A stretch of DNA of 25,630 bases, taken from NCBI GenBank assembly GCA_022766795.1, contig JALEPE010000002.1:1-25630 (forward strand), written 5' to 3'. A program made the position numbers and the translations under genes. Source of the stretch: Helicobacter sp. (lineage in GTDB: Bacteria > Campylobacterota > Campylobacteria > Campylobacterales > Helicobacteraceae). The notes beneath the pieces are model-generated. The model was not told where the DNA came from, did no database searches, and was given only the letters and a program-made list of their open reading frames with translations. Shown piece after piece: positions 1-6,859 of this stretch. Positions within the stretch are counted from its first letter, which is position 1. Every line of letters starts with the position of its first letter.

Positions 1-471
1 ATGCAAATCATTGAAGGAAACTTATCACTGCTTGGCGATGAGAAAATCGCAATTATTTCAAGTCGCTTTAACCATTTAATTACAGATAGATTGGTGGAGG
101 GCGCGAAAGATTGTTTTTTGCGCCACGGAGGTAGAGAGGGGAATTTGACGCATATTTTAGTGCCGGGTGCTTTTGAGATTCCTTTTGTGTTGGAAAAAGT
201 TTTAGCGCAAGGAGATTATGATGGTGTGTGCTGTTTGGGTGCGGTGATACGCGGTGCAACGCCACATTTTGATTATGTGAGCGCAGAAGCAACGAAAGGA
301 ATCGCGAATGTTACGATTCGTTATGGAGCTGCGGTAACCTTTGGTGTTTTAACCACAGATTCCATTGAACAAGCCATTGAACGCGCGGGAACAAAAGCGG
401 GAAATAAAGGCTTTGAATCAATGGCAAGTTTGATTGAACTCATTAATCTTTATCGCAAACTTGGTGTATAA
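1..471 (+). CDS. ribH: 6,7-dimethyl-8-ribityllumazine synthase (RibH)
   Basis: Catalyses the penultimate step of riboflavin synthesis, condensing 5-amino-6-ribitylaminouracil with 3,4-dihydroxy-2-butanone 4-phosphate in the cytoplasm; family members form large hollow oligomers. The 156 residues match the usual length. The family signature GAVIRGATPHFDYV lies at residues 80-93, with the conserved Arg84 and catalytic His89, and is followed by SAEATKGI; the VPGAFEIP substrate-loop motif is at 54-61. The ATG is the first base of the window, so its ribosome site and promoter are not visible. The stop codon shares one base with the nusB start (TAATG), which indicates translational coupling. The ribH-nusB pairing is common in bacteria. 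Identification is secure. Confidence 0.97.
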   Translation: MQIIEGNLSLLGDEKIAIISSRFNHLITDRLVEGAKDCFLRHGGREGNLTHILVPGAFEIPFVLEKVLAQGDYDGVCCLGAVIRGATPHFDYVSAEATKGIANVTIRYGAAVTFGVLTTDSIEQAIERAGTKAGNKGFESMASLIELINLYRKLGV

Positions 472-1121
472 TGGCGACAAGAAGTCAAGTGCGTGAAGTT
501 GTTGCACAACTTTTGTATGCTTATGGAAGCGGGAATGACGGAATCTCTAAATTTATGGACGAGATTTTAGAGGAAAAAAAAATCAAAAATGCACAAAATA
601 TCTTTGCAAAAGAATTATTTGATGGTGTTATTGCGCATTTAGAGGAGCTGGATTTATGCATTAGACACCAAATTAAAAATTGGGATTTTGAGCGCATTGG
701 AGATATGGAACGCGCAATTTTGCGACTTGGTGCGTATGAGATATTATTTAGCGCAATGGATAAGGCAATTGTGATTAATGAAGCTTTAGAAATTGCTAAG
801 CATTTTGGCAATGAGGCTTCTACAAAGTTTATTAATGGAATCTTAGACGGAATTGCCAAGAATGCAAAAATGGAACTTGTAGCAATTCAAGAAATCCTGC
901 AAAAGGCACAAGAAGAAAAGGAAGCTAAAAATACAGAATTACAAAATTCCAAAAATGTATCCGGGCAAGACACTAAGCAAAATACAAAAAAAACTAAGGA
1001 TTTTAAATTTGAAAATTCTAAAAAGCATAAGGATTCCAAAAATAATAAAGACTTTAGGGTTTCCAAAGATTCTAAAAAGCGTGTAAAAGCACAGAATCCT
1101 AAAGGCAAAAGAGAGGAGTAG
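471..1121 (+). CDS. nusB: Transcription antitermination factor NusB with long Lys-rich C-terminal tail
   Basis: NusB binds boxA RNA with NusE (S10) in antitermination complexes, mainly on rRNA transcripts. Residues 1-132 form the expected all-helical NusB fold: the N-terminal RSQVREVVAQLLYAY segment, WDFERIGDMERAILRLGAYEIL (70-92), and AIVINEALEIAKHFG followed by KFINGILDGI (99-129). A normal NusB stops at about 130-140 residues. This one continues to 216 with a low-complexity tail rich in Lys, Asn, Ser and Asp (repeated KDS, KDF and SKK units), probably disordered and strongly basic. The start overlaps the ribH stop by one base. GAGGAG at the very end of the gene serves as the ribosome site for pyrF, two bases downstream. 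The core assignment is firm; the role of the tail is unknown. Confidence 0.93.
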   Translation: MATRSQVREVVAQLLYAYGSGNDGISKFMDEILEEKKIKNAQNIFAKELFDGVIAHLEELDLCIRHQIKNWDFERIGDMERAILRLGAYEILFSAMDKAIVINEALEIAKHFGNEASTKFINGILDGIAKNAKMELVAIQEILQKAQEEKEAKNTELQNSKNVSGQDTKQNTKKTKDFKFENSKKHKDSKNNKDFRVSKDSKKRVKAQNPKGKREE

Positions 1122-1123
1122 CA

Positions 1124-1813
1124 ATGAAGCTATGTATTGCATTAGACTTGCCAAGTGCAGAGGAAAATTTAGCGTTATTGGAGTCTTTAAAGGAAGAGGA
1201 GCAGCTTTGGGTTAAAGTTGGATTAAGAAGTTTTATCCGTGACGGAGCGGGACTATTGGAGCGTATTAAAGCGATGAATCCGCAGTTTAAAATTTTTTTA
1301 GATTTGAAGTTGTATGATATTCCCAATACAATGTGTGATAGCGTTGCGGCGATTGTAGATTTAAAAGTTGATATGCTGACAATCCATGCAAGCAGTGGTA
1401 AAGAGGCAATGAGCGCGGTAATGCAGCAGCTTAAAGGTATTGCAAATCCTCCTTTGGTGATGGCTGTAACCGCTTTAACGAGTTTTGATAAAGAAGGTTT
1501 TTTTGAGATTTATCACACAGGGCTTGAAACACAGGTGATTGAGTTTGCAAAAATGGCAAAAGAATGCGGTGTGAATGGTGTAGTTTGCTCGTGTGCAGAA
1601 TCTTTAGCGATTAAAACGCAAGTGGGTGAGGAGTTTTTAACGCTAACGCCTGCAATCCGACCTTTTGGCGAGAGCAGTGGAGACCAAAAACGCGTGGCAA
1701 CTTTAGAGGATGCTAAAGAGGCAAAGAGCGATTTTATTGTTGTGGGGCGTCCAATTTATAAGGCGCAGAATCCAAAAGTTATGGTGGAGCAAATTTTAAG
1801 AAATTTAGATTAA
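1124..1813 (+). CDS. pyrF: Orotidine 5'-phosphate decarboxylase (PyrF)
   Basis: Decarboxylates OMP to UMP, the last step of de novo pyrimidine synthesis. The 229 residues are typical of the bacterial short form. The catalytic DxKxxD signature is intact: FLDLKLYDIPNTM, with Asp60, Lys62 and Asp65. The phosphate-binding end is also recognisable, with LTPAIRPFGE and the final VVGRPIYKA. The start is an ATG two bases after the nusB stop, preceded by GAGGAG inside nusB, so it belongs to the same operon. Downstream, nine bases containing AAGGAG lead to the flavoprotein gene. The protein acts in the same pathway as PyrH (16786-17499), but the two genes are unlinked here. Confidence 0.96.
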   Translation: MKLCIALDLPSAEENLALLESLKEEEQLWVKVGLRSFIRDGAGLLERIKAMNPQFKIFLDLKLYDIPNTMCDSVAAIVDLKVDMLTIHASSGKEAMSAVMQQLKGIANPPLVMAVTALTSFDKEGFFEIYHTGLETQVIEFAKMAKECGVNGVVCSCAESLAIKTQVGEEFLTLTPAIRPFGESSGDQKRVATLEDAKEAKSDFIVVGRPIYKAQNPKVMVEQILRNLD

Positions 1814-1822
1814 GGAGTTATA

Positions 1823-2422
1823 ATGCAAAAAAGAGTTGTAATTATTGGTGGTTCTATTGCGGGACTTAGTGCGGCATTGGTATTGGCAAGCGCGATTAAA
1901 GGGGATTTGGATTTTTGTATCACGATTGTAGAAAAAGGCGGCAAGGAGGCAGATTTGTATAAAGCTGAAGTGTATAATGTACCACTTTTTGCAGCTGGAA
2001 TCGGAGGTGAGGCAATTATCGCTCAAACCAAAGCACAGATTGAAAAACTTGCAAAAGTGCAATTTGTAGAGGGTGAGGTATTGGAGATTGTAGGCACAAA
2101 AGGGGATTTTGTTGTGAAAGGCAATGGAATCGCACTCAATGCAGATTATATAATTGTTGCAACGGGCGCGAATGCGTGTAATATCAAAGGATTAGAATCT
2201 TTTGTGGTGCCGCATACTTTAATGCCAAAACCTGGAAAAATCTGTTTTAAAGTAGGTGCGCGCAATGAAATTAAAAGCGGAATCTATGCGGCTGGAATCG
2301 TATCTGGTGTTACGACAATGGTGGCTTGCGCAATGGGGAGTGCGACAGAGAGTGCGTGTGCGATTTTAAGTGATATTGCAGGCAGTGTTGCAGTTTTACA
2401 CGATTTAAAGGGTTCAAGATAA
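1823..2422 (+). CDS. Single-domain FAD-binding flavoprotein, thioredoxin-reductase-like
   Basis: A 199-residue protein from the FAD/NAD(P) disulfide-oxidoreductase superfamily. The N-terminus has a dinucleotide-binding strand and glycine loop (VVIIGGSIAGLSAAL, residues 5-19), an acidic end to the second strand (ITIVEKGG), the mid-protein YIIVATGA motif, and a C-terminal FAD-closing segment (SGIYAAGIVSGV, then helix ACAMGSATESACAIL). The NADPH-binding insert and the redox CxxC of full-length thioredoxin reductase (about 310 residues) are missing: the two halves of the FAD domain are directly joined. The protein therefore may bind FAD but should need a partner for electron input. It sits last in the ribH-nusB-pyrF operon, with a good AAGGAG site. 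The substrate is unknown; similar one-domain thioredoxin-reductase-like proteins exist in other bacteria. Confidence 0.8.
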   Translation: MQKRVVIIGGSIAGLSAALVLASAIKGDLDFCITIVEKGGKEADLYKAEVYNVPLFAAGIGGEAIIAQTKAQIEKLAKVQFVEGEVLEIVGTKGDFVVKGNGIALNADYIIVATGANACNIKGLESFVVPHTLMPKPGKICFKVGARNEIKSGIYAAGIVSGVTTMVACAMGSATESACAILSDIAGSVAVLHDLKGSR

Positions 2423-2502
2423 ATTGATATTTATAAATATGGTTCTAAATTAAAAATGTTAAAATATTTAAAGATAATCTTTATTATTTGATAATTTTAT
2501 GT

Positions 2503-2508
2503 TATAAT
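2503..2508 (+). promoter_or_regulatory. -10 element (TATAAT) of the desulforubrerythrin promoter
   Basis: A perfect TATAAT lies 27 bases upstream of the ATG at 2536, inside a very AT-rich gap (2423-2535) between the flavoprotein stop and this gene. There is no obvious -35 box, as is usual in Campylobacterota. Just upstream, ATAAT-cttt-ATTAT (2474-2487) is a perfect inverted repeat followed by a second GATAAT (2490-2495). It could be an operator for a Fur/PerR-family regulator, but this is inference. Confidence 0.65.
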
Positions 2509-2535
2509 TTAGAATCTTAATTTAAAAGGATTGTT

Positions 2536-3183
2536 ATGCGACAATATGAAACTTATAAATGCCAAAAATGTGGCAATGAAGTAGAAGTGCAAAATGTAGG
2601 TGGTGGAACATTAACCTGTTGTGGTGCGGAGATGACTTGTGTGACTACAGATTTAACGGCTGTAAATTTGATGAAAGCATTTGCAGGCGAGTCTATGGCA
2701 CGCAATAAATATGATTTGTTTGCTGATGTGGCACAAGAGGAAGGTTGGCACGCGGTTGCAAAGCACTTTAGAGAAGCGGCAGAAAATGAGAAATGGCACG
2801 CAAGAGCAGAGTTTAAAGCATTCCATAAAATTGTAGATGGAAAAGAACTTGAAGTTACAACAAAGAATCTAATTACGGCAGCAGAGGGTGAAAATTATGA
2901 ACATACGATAATGTATCCAAATTTTGCAAAAATTGCTGAAGAGGAAGGCAAAAAAGACATTGCAAGATTATTCACTGCGATTGGTAAGGTAGAAGTAGAA
3001 CACGAAAGAGAATATTTAGAACTCAAAAAAATGCTAGACGAGGAAGGATTCTTTGAAAGCAGCAATGAAGAGGTGTGGGTCTGTGAAATTTGCGGACACA
3101 TTCATAGAGGTAAAAAAGCTCCGGGTGCTTGCCCGCTTTGTAAAGCTTCTCGCGAATACTTTAAGCGCGAATTCTTGGGTTAA
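2536..3183 (+). CDS. rrc: Desulforubrerythrin (desulforedoxin-rubrerythrin-rubredoxin fusion)
   Basis: A non-heme iron peroxidase that reduces hydrogen peroxide in the cytoplasm of microaerophiles. Three modules are visible in 215 residues. Residues 1-35 are desulforedoxin-like, with Cys9-x2-Cys12 and adjacent Cys28-Cys29. Residues about 40-170 are a four-helix erythrin domain with the diiron ligands expected at Glu52 (AGESMARNKY), ENEKWH (Glu85, His88), EGENYEH and KVEVEHERE. The C-terminal rubredoxin has Cys183-x2-Cys186 and Cys199-x2-Cys202. This order matches desulforubrerythrin described in Campylobacter jejuni. AAAGGA precedes the ATG. The gene has its own promoter (-10 at 2503) and ends before a hairpin at 3197, so it appears monocistronic. 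Peroxide- or iron-dependent control is plausible but unproven. Confidence 0.94.
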   Translation: MRQYETYKCQKCGNEVEVQNVGGGTLTCCGAEMTCVTTDLTAVNLMKAFAGESMARNKYDLFADVAQEEGWHAVAKHFREAAENEKWHARAEFKAFHKIVDGKELEVTTKNLITAAEGENYEHTIMYPNFAKIAEEEGKKDIARLFTAIGKVEVEHEREYLELKKMLDEEGFFESSNEEVWVCEICGHIHRGKKAPGACPLCKASREYFKREFLG

Positions 3184-3196
3184 TCCCGCTTTCTAT

Positions 3197-3246
3197 TCAT
3201 CGCAAAGATTTTACTTTGCGATGATGGTCCTTTCATAAATTTTTTA
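3197..3246 (+). terminator. Putative terminator hairpin after desulforubrerythrin
   Basis: A perfect 11-base stem (TCATCGCAAAG pairing with CTTTGCGATGA) closes a six-base ATTTTA loop at 3197-3224, starting 14 bases after the stop codon. The nearest T run (3240-3245) is about 15 bases beyond the stem, so this is not a textbook intrinsic terminator. It may act as a weak terminator or as a 3'-end stabiliser. Confidence 0.6.
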
Positions 3247-3405
3247 AATCTTAATTTTATGACATTTTTTTTATTTTAGTTACACTTTTTAGGAATTATC
3301 TTTGGTGTGCAATAAAGCATTATGCTAATAAATTTATTGTAATTTTTTAGATATTTTTAGTTAATTTTCGTTATAGTTATAGCATTTATAGATGAAGGAG
3401 AAGCA

Positions 3406-3636
3406 ATGACAATTAGTGGAAATTATGGCTATGATGCGTTTGCGGTAGCACAAAGTGGAATCAATGGGAATATACAAAGTGTATCTGCGCAACAAGGGAC
3501 ACTGGAGACTTCAAATACAAATATGGCAGATGCAATGGTGAATCAAGTTACTGCACAAAATGGGGTAGAAGCAAATGCACAGAGCATTAAAACTGCGGAT
3601 TCTATGATGCAAAGCTTATTGGATATTAAAGCCTAG
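3406..3636 (+). CDS. Small protein resembling the flagellar rod/hook C-terminal segment
   Basis: A 76-residue protein with no cysteine, signal peptide or membrane segment. The C-terminal half (from about GTLETSN, residue 31, to the end) strongly resembles the conserved C-terminal helix of flagellar rod and hook proteins (Flg_bbr_C in FlgE, FlgG, FlgC): LETSN, then an ADAMVNQVTAQ helix, EANAQSIKTADSMMQSLLDIK. In those proteins this helix packs in the axial filament and contributes to export. The N-terminal partner helix is absent: only a Gly/Asn/Ser/Ala-rich stretch precedes. Start ATG with AAGGAGAAG just upstream; candidate -10 elements TATAGT/TATAGC at 3372-3383. The speA start follows three bases after the stop, so the two are probably co-transcribed. 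A flagellum-associated or flagellum-secreted role is inference. Confidence 0.72.
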   Translation: MTISGNYGYDAFAVAQSGINGNIQSVSAQQGTLETSNTNMADAMVNQVTAQNGVEANAQSIKTADSMMQSLLDIKA

Positions 3637-3639
3637 ATT

Positions 3640-5496
3640 ATGGTAGATTACGGGATTAATTATTGGGGTAAAGACGATTTTATCATTGAAGATGGGCAGG
3701 TTAAAGTTAATTATAAATGTAAGCCTGCGCTCATTGACATTGTGAAACAAGTGCGGGAGGATGGTTATCGTGGTCCCCTTTTGATTCGTTTTCCTCATTT
3801 AATGAAAAAGCAAGTAGAGAAGATTTTTACAAATTTTGAATCTTCTATCAAAGAACACCATTATAAGGGGCATTTTAAGGCTGTTTTTCCTATTAAAGTT
3901 AATCATTATCCAAACTTTGTTTTGCCGTTAATGGAGCAAAATGCAGATCGTTGCTATGGCTTAGAAGCAGGAAGTAAATCAGAGCTTATTATTGCAATGG
4001 CTTATACAAATGATAATGCGCCTATCACGGTGAATGGTTTTAAAGATAAGGAGATGATTTCGCTTGGTTTTATTGCTGCAAAAATGGGACACGATATTAC
4101 CTTGACGATTGAGGGACTAAACGAGCTGCAAACAATTATTGAAGTGGCAAAAACTATGGGCAAACCTTATCCAAATATTGGGCTTAGGGTGCGTTTGCAT
4201 AGCACGGGAGTTGGAATCTGGGCGAAAAGTGGCGGGATTAATTCTAAATTCGGACTAGCGGCAACAGAGCTGATTGAAGCTATTTCTTTACTGCAAAAAA
4301 ACAAGCTACTAGATAAATTTACGATGATTCACTTCCATATTGGTAGCCAAATTAGCGATATTTCACCGCTAAAAAAGGCATTGCGTGAGGCGGGAAATAT
4401 TTATGCCGAGCTGCGAAAAATGGGGGCAAAGAATCTCAATAATGTTAATATCGGTGGTGGGCTTGCCGTAGAATATGCACAGCACGAAAATCAGCAAAAT
4501 CGCAATTATACGCTTGCCGAGTTTAGTGGAGATGTAGTTTTTACACTTAAAGAAATCGCTAAGAATAAAAAAGAGCCAGAACCAGATATTTTCATTGAAT
4601 CGGGACGCTATGTTTCTGCAAGCCACGCGGTCTTAATTGCGCCTGTTTTGGAATTATTTTCCCAAGAATACGATGAAAAAGCCTTGCATTTAAAGGACAA
4701 GAATCCCCCATTGGTGGAGGAGCTTTTAGATTTATATAACACGATCAACGAACGTTACGCTATAGAATATTTACACGATAGTTTAGAGCATATGGAGTCC
4801 TTGCTAACACTTTTTGATTTGGGGTATGTGGATTTACAAGATCGTAGCAATACCGAAGTTTTAGTGCATTTGATTATTAAAAAAGTGATTAAGATTCTAA
4901 AACACAAAAACCATAGTGATATTATTCGTATCCAAGAGCAGGTGCAAGAGCGGTATTTGCTAAATTGTAGCTTTTTTCAAAGCCTGCCTGATTATTGGGG
5001 CTTGAAGCAAAATTTTCCTGTGATTCCGCTAGATAGGTTAAATCGTCGCCCCACACGTTCTGCAACGCTTTGGGATATTACTTGTGATAGTGATGGCGAA
5101 GTGGCATTTGATAAAAATGCGCCATTATTTTTGCATGATATTGACGTCAATGAAGAGGAATATTTCTTGGGATTCTTTTTGGTTGGTGCATATCAAGAAG
5201 TGCTTGGAATGAGCCATAACCTTTTCACGCATCCTACGGAATTTAGTGTGGTATTTAATGAGGAAGACAATGATTATGAAGTGGAGAATTTGCTAGAAGC
5301 ACAGACGATTTTAGATGTTTTAGACGATTTGGACTATGACACAAAAGAAATTGAACGCTATTTAAAACAGCGACTTGATGATAGCAATGAGATTTCAGAA
5401 GAGGCTAAAAAGGAAGTTTTAGGACAGCTTTATGTAATGCTAAGTGAAAATGGTTATTTAAGGACGGTGTTTAAAGCGCAAGGAGAGAAGTCTTGA
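3640..5496 (+). CDS. speA: Biosynthetic arginine decarboxylase (SpeA)
   Basis: A PLP-dependent fold-III enzyme that decarboxylates arginine to agmatine, the first step of the agmatine route to putrescine and spermidine. The 618 residues match the large biosynthetic form. The PLP lysine is Lys86 in AVFPIKVN. Further signatures are GLEAGSKSEL, the HFHIGSQ motif, NIGGGLAVEY (phosphate-binding glycines), DIFIESGRYV, and the catalytic Cys region TLWDITCDSDGE. The C-terminal domain after about residue 480 is acidic. The ATG lies three bases after the preceding small gene, with no strong Shine-Dalgarno of its own, so translation is probably coupled. Its stop overlaps the cysE TTG start by three bases. 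Confidence 0.96.
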   Translation: MVDYGINYWGKDDFIIEDGQVKVNYKCKPALIDIVKQVREDGYRGPLLIRFPHLMKKQVEKIFTNFESSIKEHHYKGHFKAVFPIKVNHYPNFVLPLMEQNADRCYGLEAGSKSELIIAMAYTNDNAPITVNGFKDKEMISLGFIAAKMGHDITLTIEGLNELQTIIEVAKTMGKPYPNIGLRVRLHSTGVGIWAKSGGINSKFGLAATELIEAISLLQKNKLLDKFTMIHFHIGSQISDISPLKKALREAGNIYAELRKMGAKNLNNVNIGGGLAVEYAQHENQQNRNYTLAEFSGDVVFTLKEIAKNKKEPEPDIFIESGRYVSASHAVLIAPVLELFSQEYDEKALHLKDKNPPLVEELLDLYNTINERYAIEYLHDSLEHMESLLTLFDLGYVDLQDRSNTEVLVHLIIKKVIKILKHKNHSDIIRIQEQVQERYLLNCSFFQSLPDYWGLKQNFPVIPLDRLNRRPTRSATLWDITCDSDGEVAFDKNAPLFLHDIDVNEEEYFLGFFLVGAYQEVLGMSHNLFTHPTEFSVVFNEEDNDYEVENLLEAQTILDVLDDLDYDTKEIERYLKQRLDDSNEISEEAKKEVLGQLYVMLSENGYLRTVFKAQGEKS

Positions 5497-6191
5497 ATTA
5501 TGCCACAACACTTTTTGGCACAATTAAGGAGGATTTTGCAGTCATTTTAGAAAAGGATCCCGCAATTAATTCTAAGATTGAATTATTGTTTAATTATCCC
5601 GGATTGATTGCTTTAGTGCATTATAGAATCGCACATTGTTTGCATAATAAGGGCTTTAAGGCATTGGCTAGGATTCTTATGGGAATTACGCAATGGCTAA
5701 CAAATGTAGATATTCATCCTGCGTGCAAAATTGGACATCGCGTCTTTATTGACCACGGAGTTGGTGTGGTGATTGGTGAAACAGCAGAAGTGGGCAATGA
5801 AGTAATGATTTATCAAGGTGTAAGTTTAGGAGGGGTGAGTTTAGAGCGCACGAAACGGCACCCTACGATTGAGGATTGTGTGATTATTGGGGCAGGAGCT
5901 AAAGTGCTAGGGAATATTGTTATTGGTGCAAATTCTAAGATTGGTGCAAATTCTGTGGTAATTCGTCCAGTGCCTCCTAATTCTACAGCAGTTGGTGTCC
6001 CAGCAAAGACGATTCATAAGGGAATGAGTGATGATTTGAATAAGATTCCAGATATTCAATATCAGCTTTTTGCATACCTAAAAAAGCGTTTGGAATTATT
6101 GGAATCAAGAATGCCAAAGAATGGTGATTATGTAGAGAGTCTTAAGCGATTAGAGGATTTATATGGAGAGTTTTTAAGGGTTAAAAGCTAA
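5493..6191 (+). CDS. cysE: Serine O-acetyltransferase (CysE)
   Basis: Acetylates L-serine to O-acetylserine, the committed step of cysteine synthesis, and in many bacteria docks with O-acetylserine sulfhydrylase. The 232 residues comprise an N-terminal helical part (1-70) and a left-handed beta helix of hexapeptide repeats (about 73-170). The catalytic dyad fits Asp73 (VDIHP) and His88 (IDHGVG), 15 residues apart as in the E. coli enzyme; VIGETAEVGN and YQGVSLGG follow. The start is TTG at 5493, overlapping the speA TGA, with AGGAGAG six bases upstream. The nearby ATG at 5500 is out of frame. It is in an operon with speA. Confidence 0.94.
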   Translation: MNYATTLFGTIKEDFAVILEKDPAINSKIELLFNYPGLIALVHYRIAHCLHNKGFKALARILMGITQWLTNVDIHPACKIGHRVFIDHGVGVVIGETAEVGNEVMIYQGVSLGGVSLERTKRHPTIEDCVIIGAGAKVLGNIVIGANSKIGANSVVIRPVPPNSTAVGVPAKTIHKGMSDDLNKIPDIQYQLFAYLKKRLELLESRMPKNGDYVESLKRLEDLYGEFLRVKS

Positions 6192-6217
6192 TTTAAGCTA
6201 GACAAAAAGGAGAAGTA

Positions 6218-6808
6218 ATGATTGCATGGGATAATTCTTATAGCATTCATAATGCACACATTGATGCACAGCATAAGCAACTCTTTGATTTGGCAAAACA
6301 AGCGTATGTGATGTTAAATCGTCGGGTAACATCAGAAGAAATACGGGAAATGTTACTTGGATTTTTTAATTACATTAAAGAGCATTTTCACGATGAAGAG
6401 CAATATATGGAAAAAATTGGTTATCCAAACCTAGAGGAACATAAAAAAATTCATAGTGAAATTACAAAAAGTCTTGTAACACTCATTAAAAATGTTAAAA
6501 ATGTTAATGATATGAAAGAAAAGTTACACGTTATTGCAAAAAAGTGGCTTTTGGAGCATATTTTAAAAGAAGATATGAAAATTGAGCATTTTCGTCGCAG
6601 TATGTTAATTGCAGAAAATGCAGATTCTAAAGTATCAGATGTTTGTGATTTGCCAACTAATGAAATTTATTACTATGCTTGTGATTGTGAGGGCAAGATT
6701 CACGATGTGCCACTAGATATTCATAGGCGCATTGAAAGAGGTGAGAGATTCCGTTGCAAAACTTGCAAGGAAGATATTAGATGCGTGAAAGTGCAAAAGA
6801 TTCTTTAA
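6218..6808 (+). CDS. Bacteriohemerythrin with C-terminal cysteine motif
   Basis: A non-heme diiron O2-binding protein. The full set of hemerythrin ligands fits: His19, His56, Glu60, His75, His79, His114 and Asp119, in the motifs AQHKQLF, HFHDEEQYM, HKKIH and HILKED. The canonical domain ends at about residue 132. The remaining 64 residues carry Cys155-x-Cys157 (YACDCEGK), Cys180-x2-Cys183 (FRCKTCKED) and Cys189, resembling a small zinc ribbon, preceded by Cys143. A domain of this kind is not part of single-domain bacteriohemerythrins. The start ATG has AAAAGGAGAAG upstream, 26 bases after cysE. Oxygen sensing, storage or delivery in a microaerophile is plausible; the tail could sense redox state or bind zinc or nucleic acid. 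The exact role is unknown. Confidence 0.88.
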   Translation: MIAWDNSYSIHNAHIDAQHKQLFDLAKQAYVMLNRRVTSEEIREMLLGFFNYIKEHFHDEEQYMEKIGYPNLEEHKKIHSEITKSLVTLIKNVKNVNDMKEKLHVIAKKWLLEHILKEDMKIEHFRRSMLIAENADSKVSDVCDLPTNEIYYYACDCEGKIHDVPLDIHRRIERGERFRCKTCKEDIRCVKVQKIL

Positions 6809-6859
6809 TTAAGAAACTAATTTAAATTAAGCGATATGGAGTCGCAAAAAGGATGGAAT

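Noticed and set aside
2427..2440. ATATTTATAAATAT palindrome as a terminator after the flavoprotein gene
   Set aside because: Pure A/T palindrome in an AT-rich gap with no loop or T run; expected by chance.
3053..3238. 61-codon open frame on the plus strand overlapping the end of desulforubrerythrin
   Set aside because: Runs out of frame through the rubredoxin module and into the hairpin; no ribosome site or recognisable product.
3304..3318. Possible sigma-54 promoter (GG...GC) before the flagellar-like small gene
   Set aside because: GG at 3304-3305 and GC at 3317-3318 are separated by eleven bases, not the ten required, and the flanking bases do not match TGGCAC/TTGC.
6836..6859. Upstream ATG as transketolase start
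   Set aside because: No Shine-Dalgarno precedes 6836, while AAAAAGGATGG precedes the in-frame ATG at 6860.
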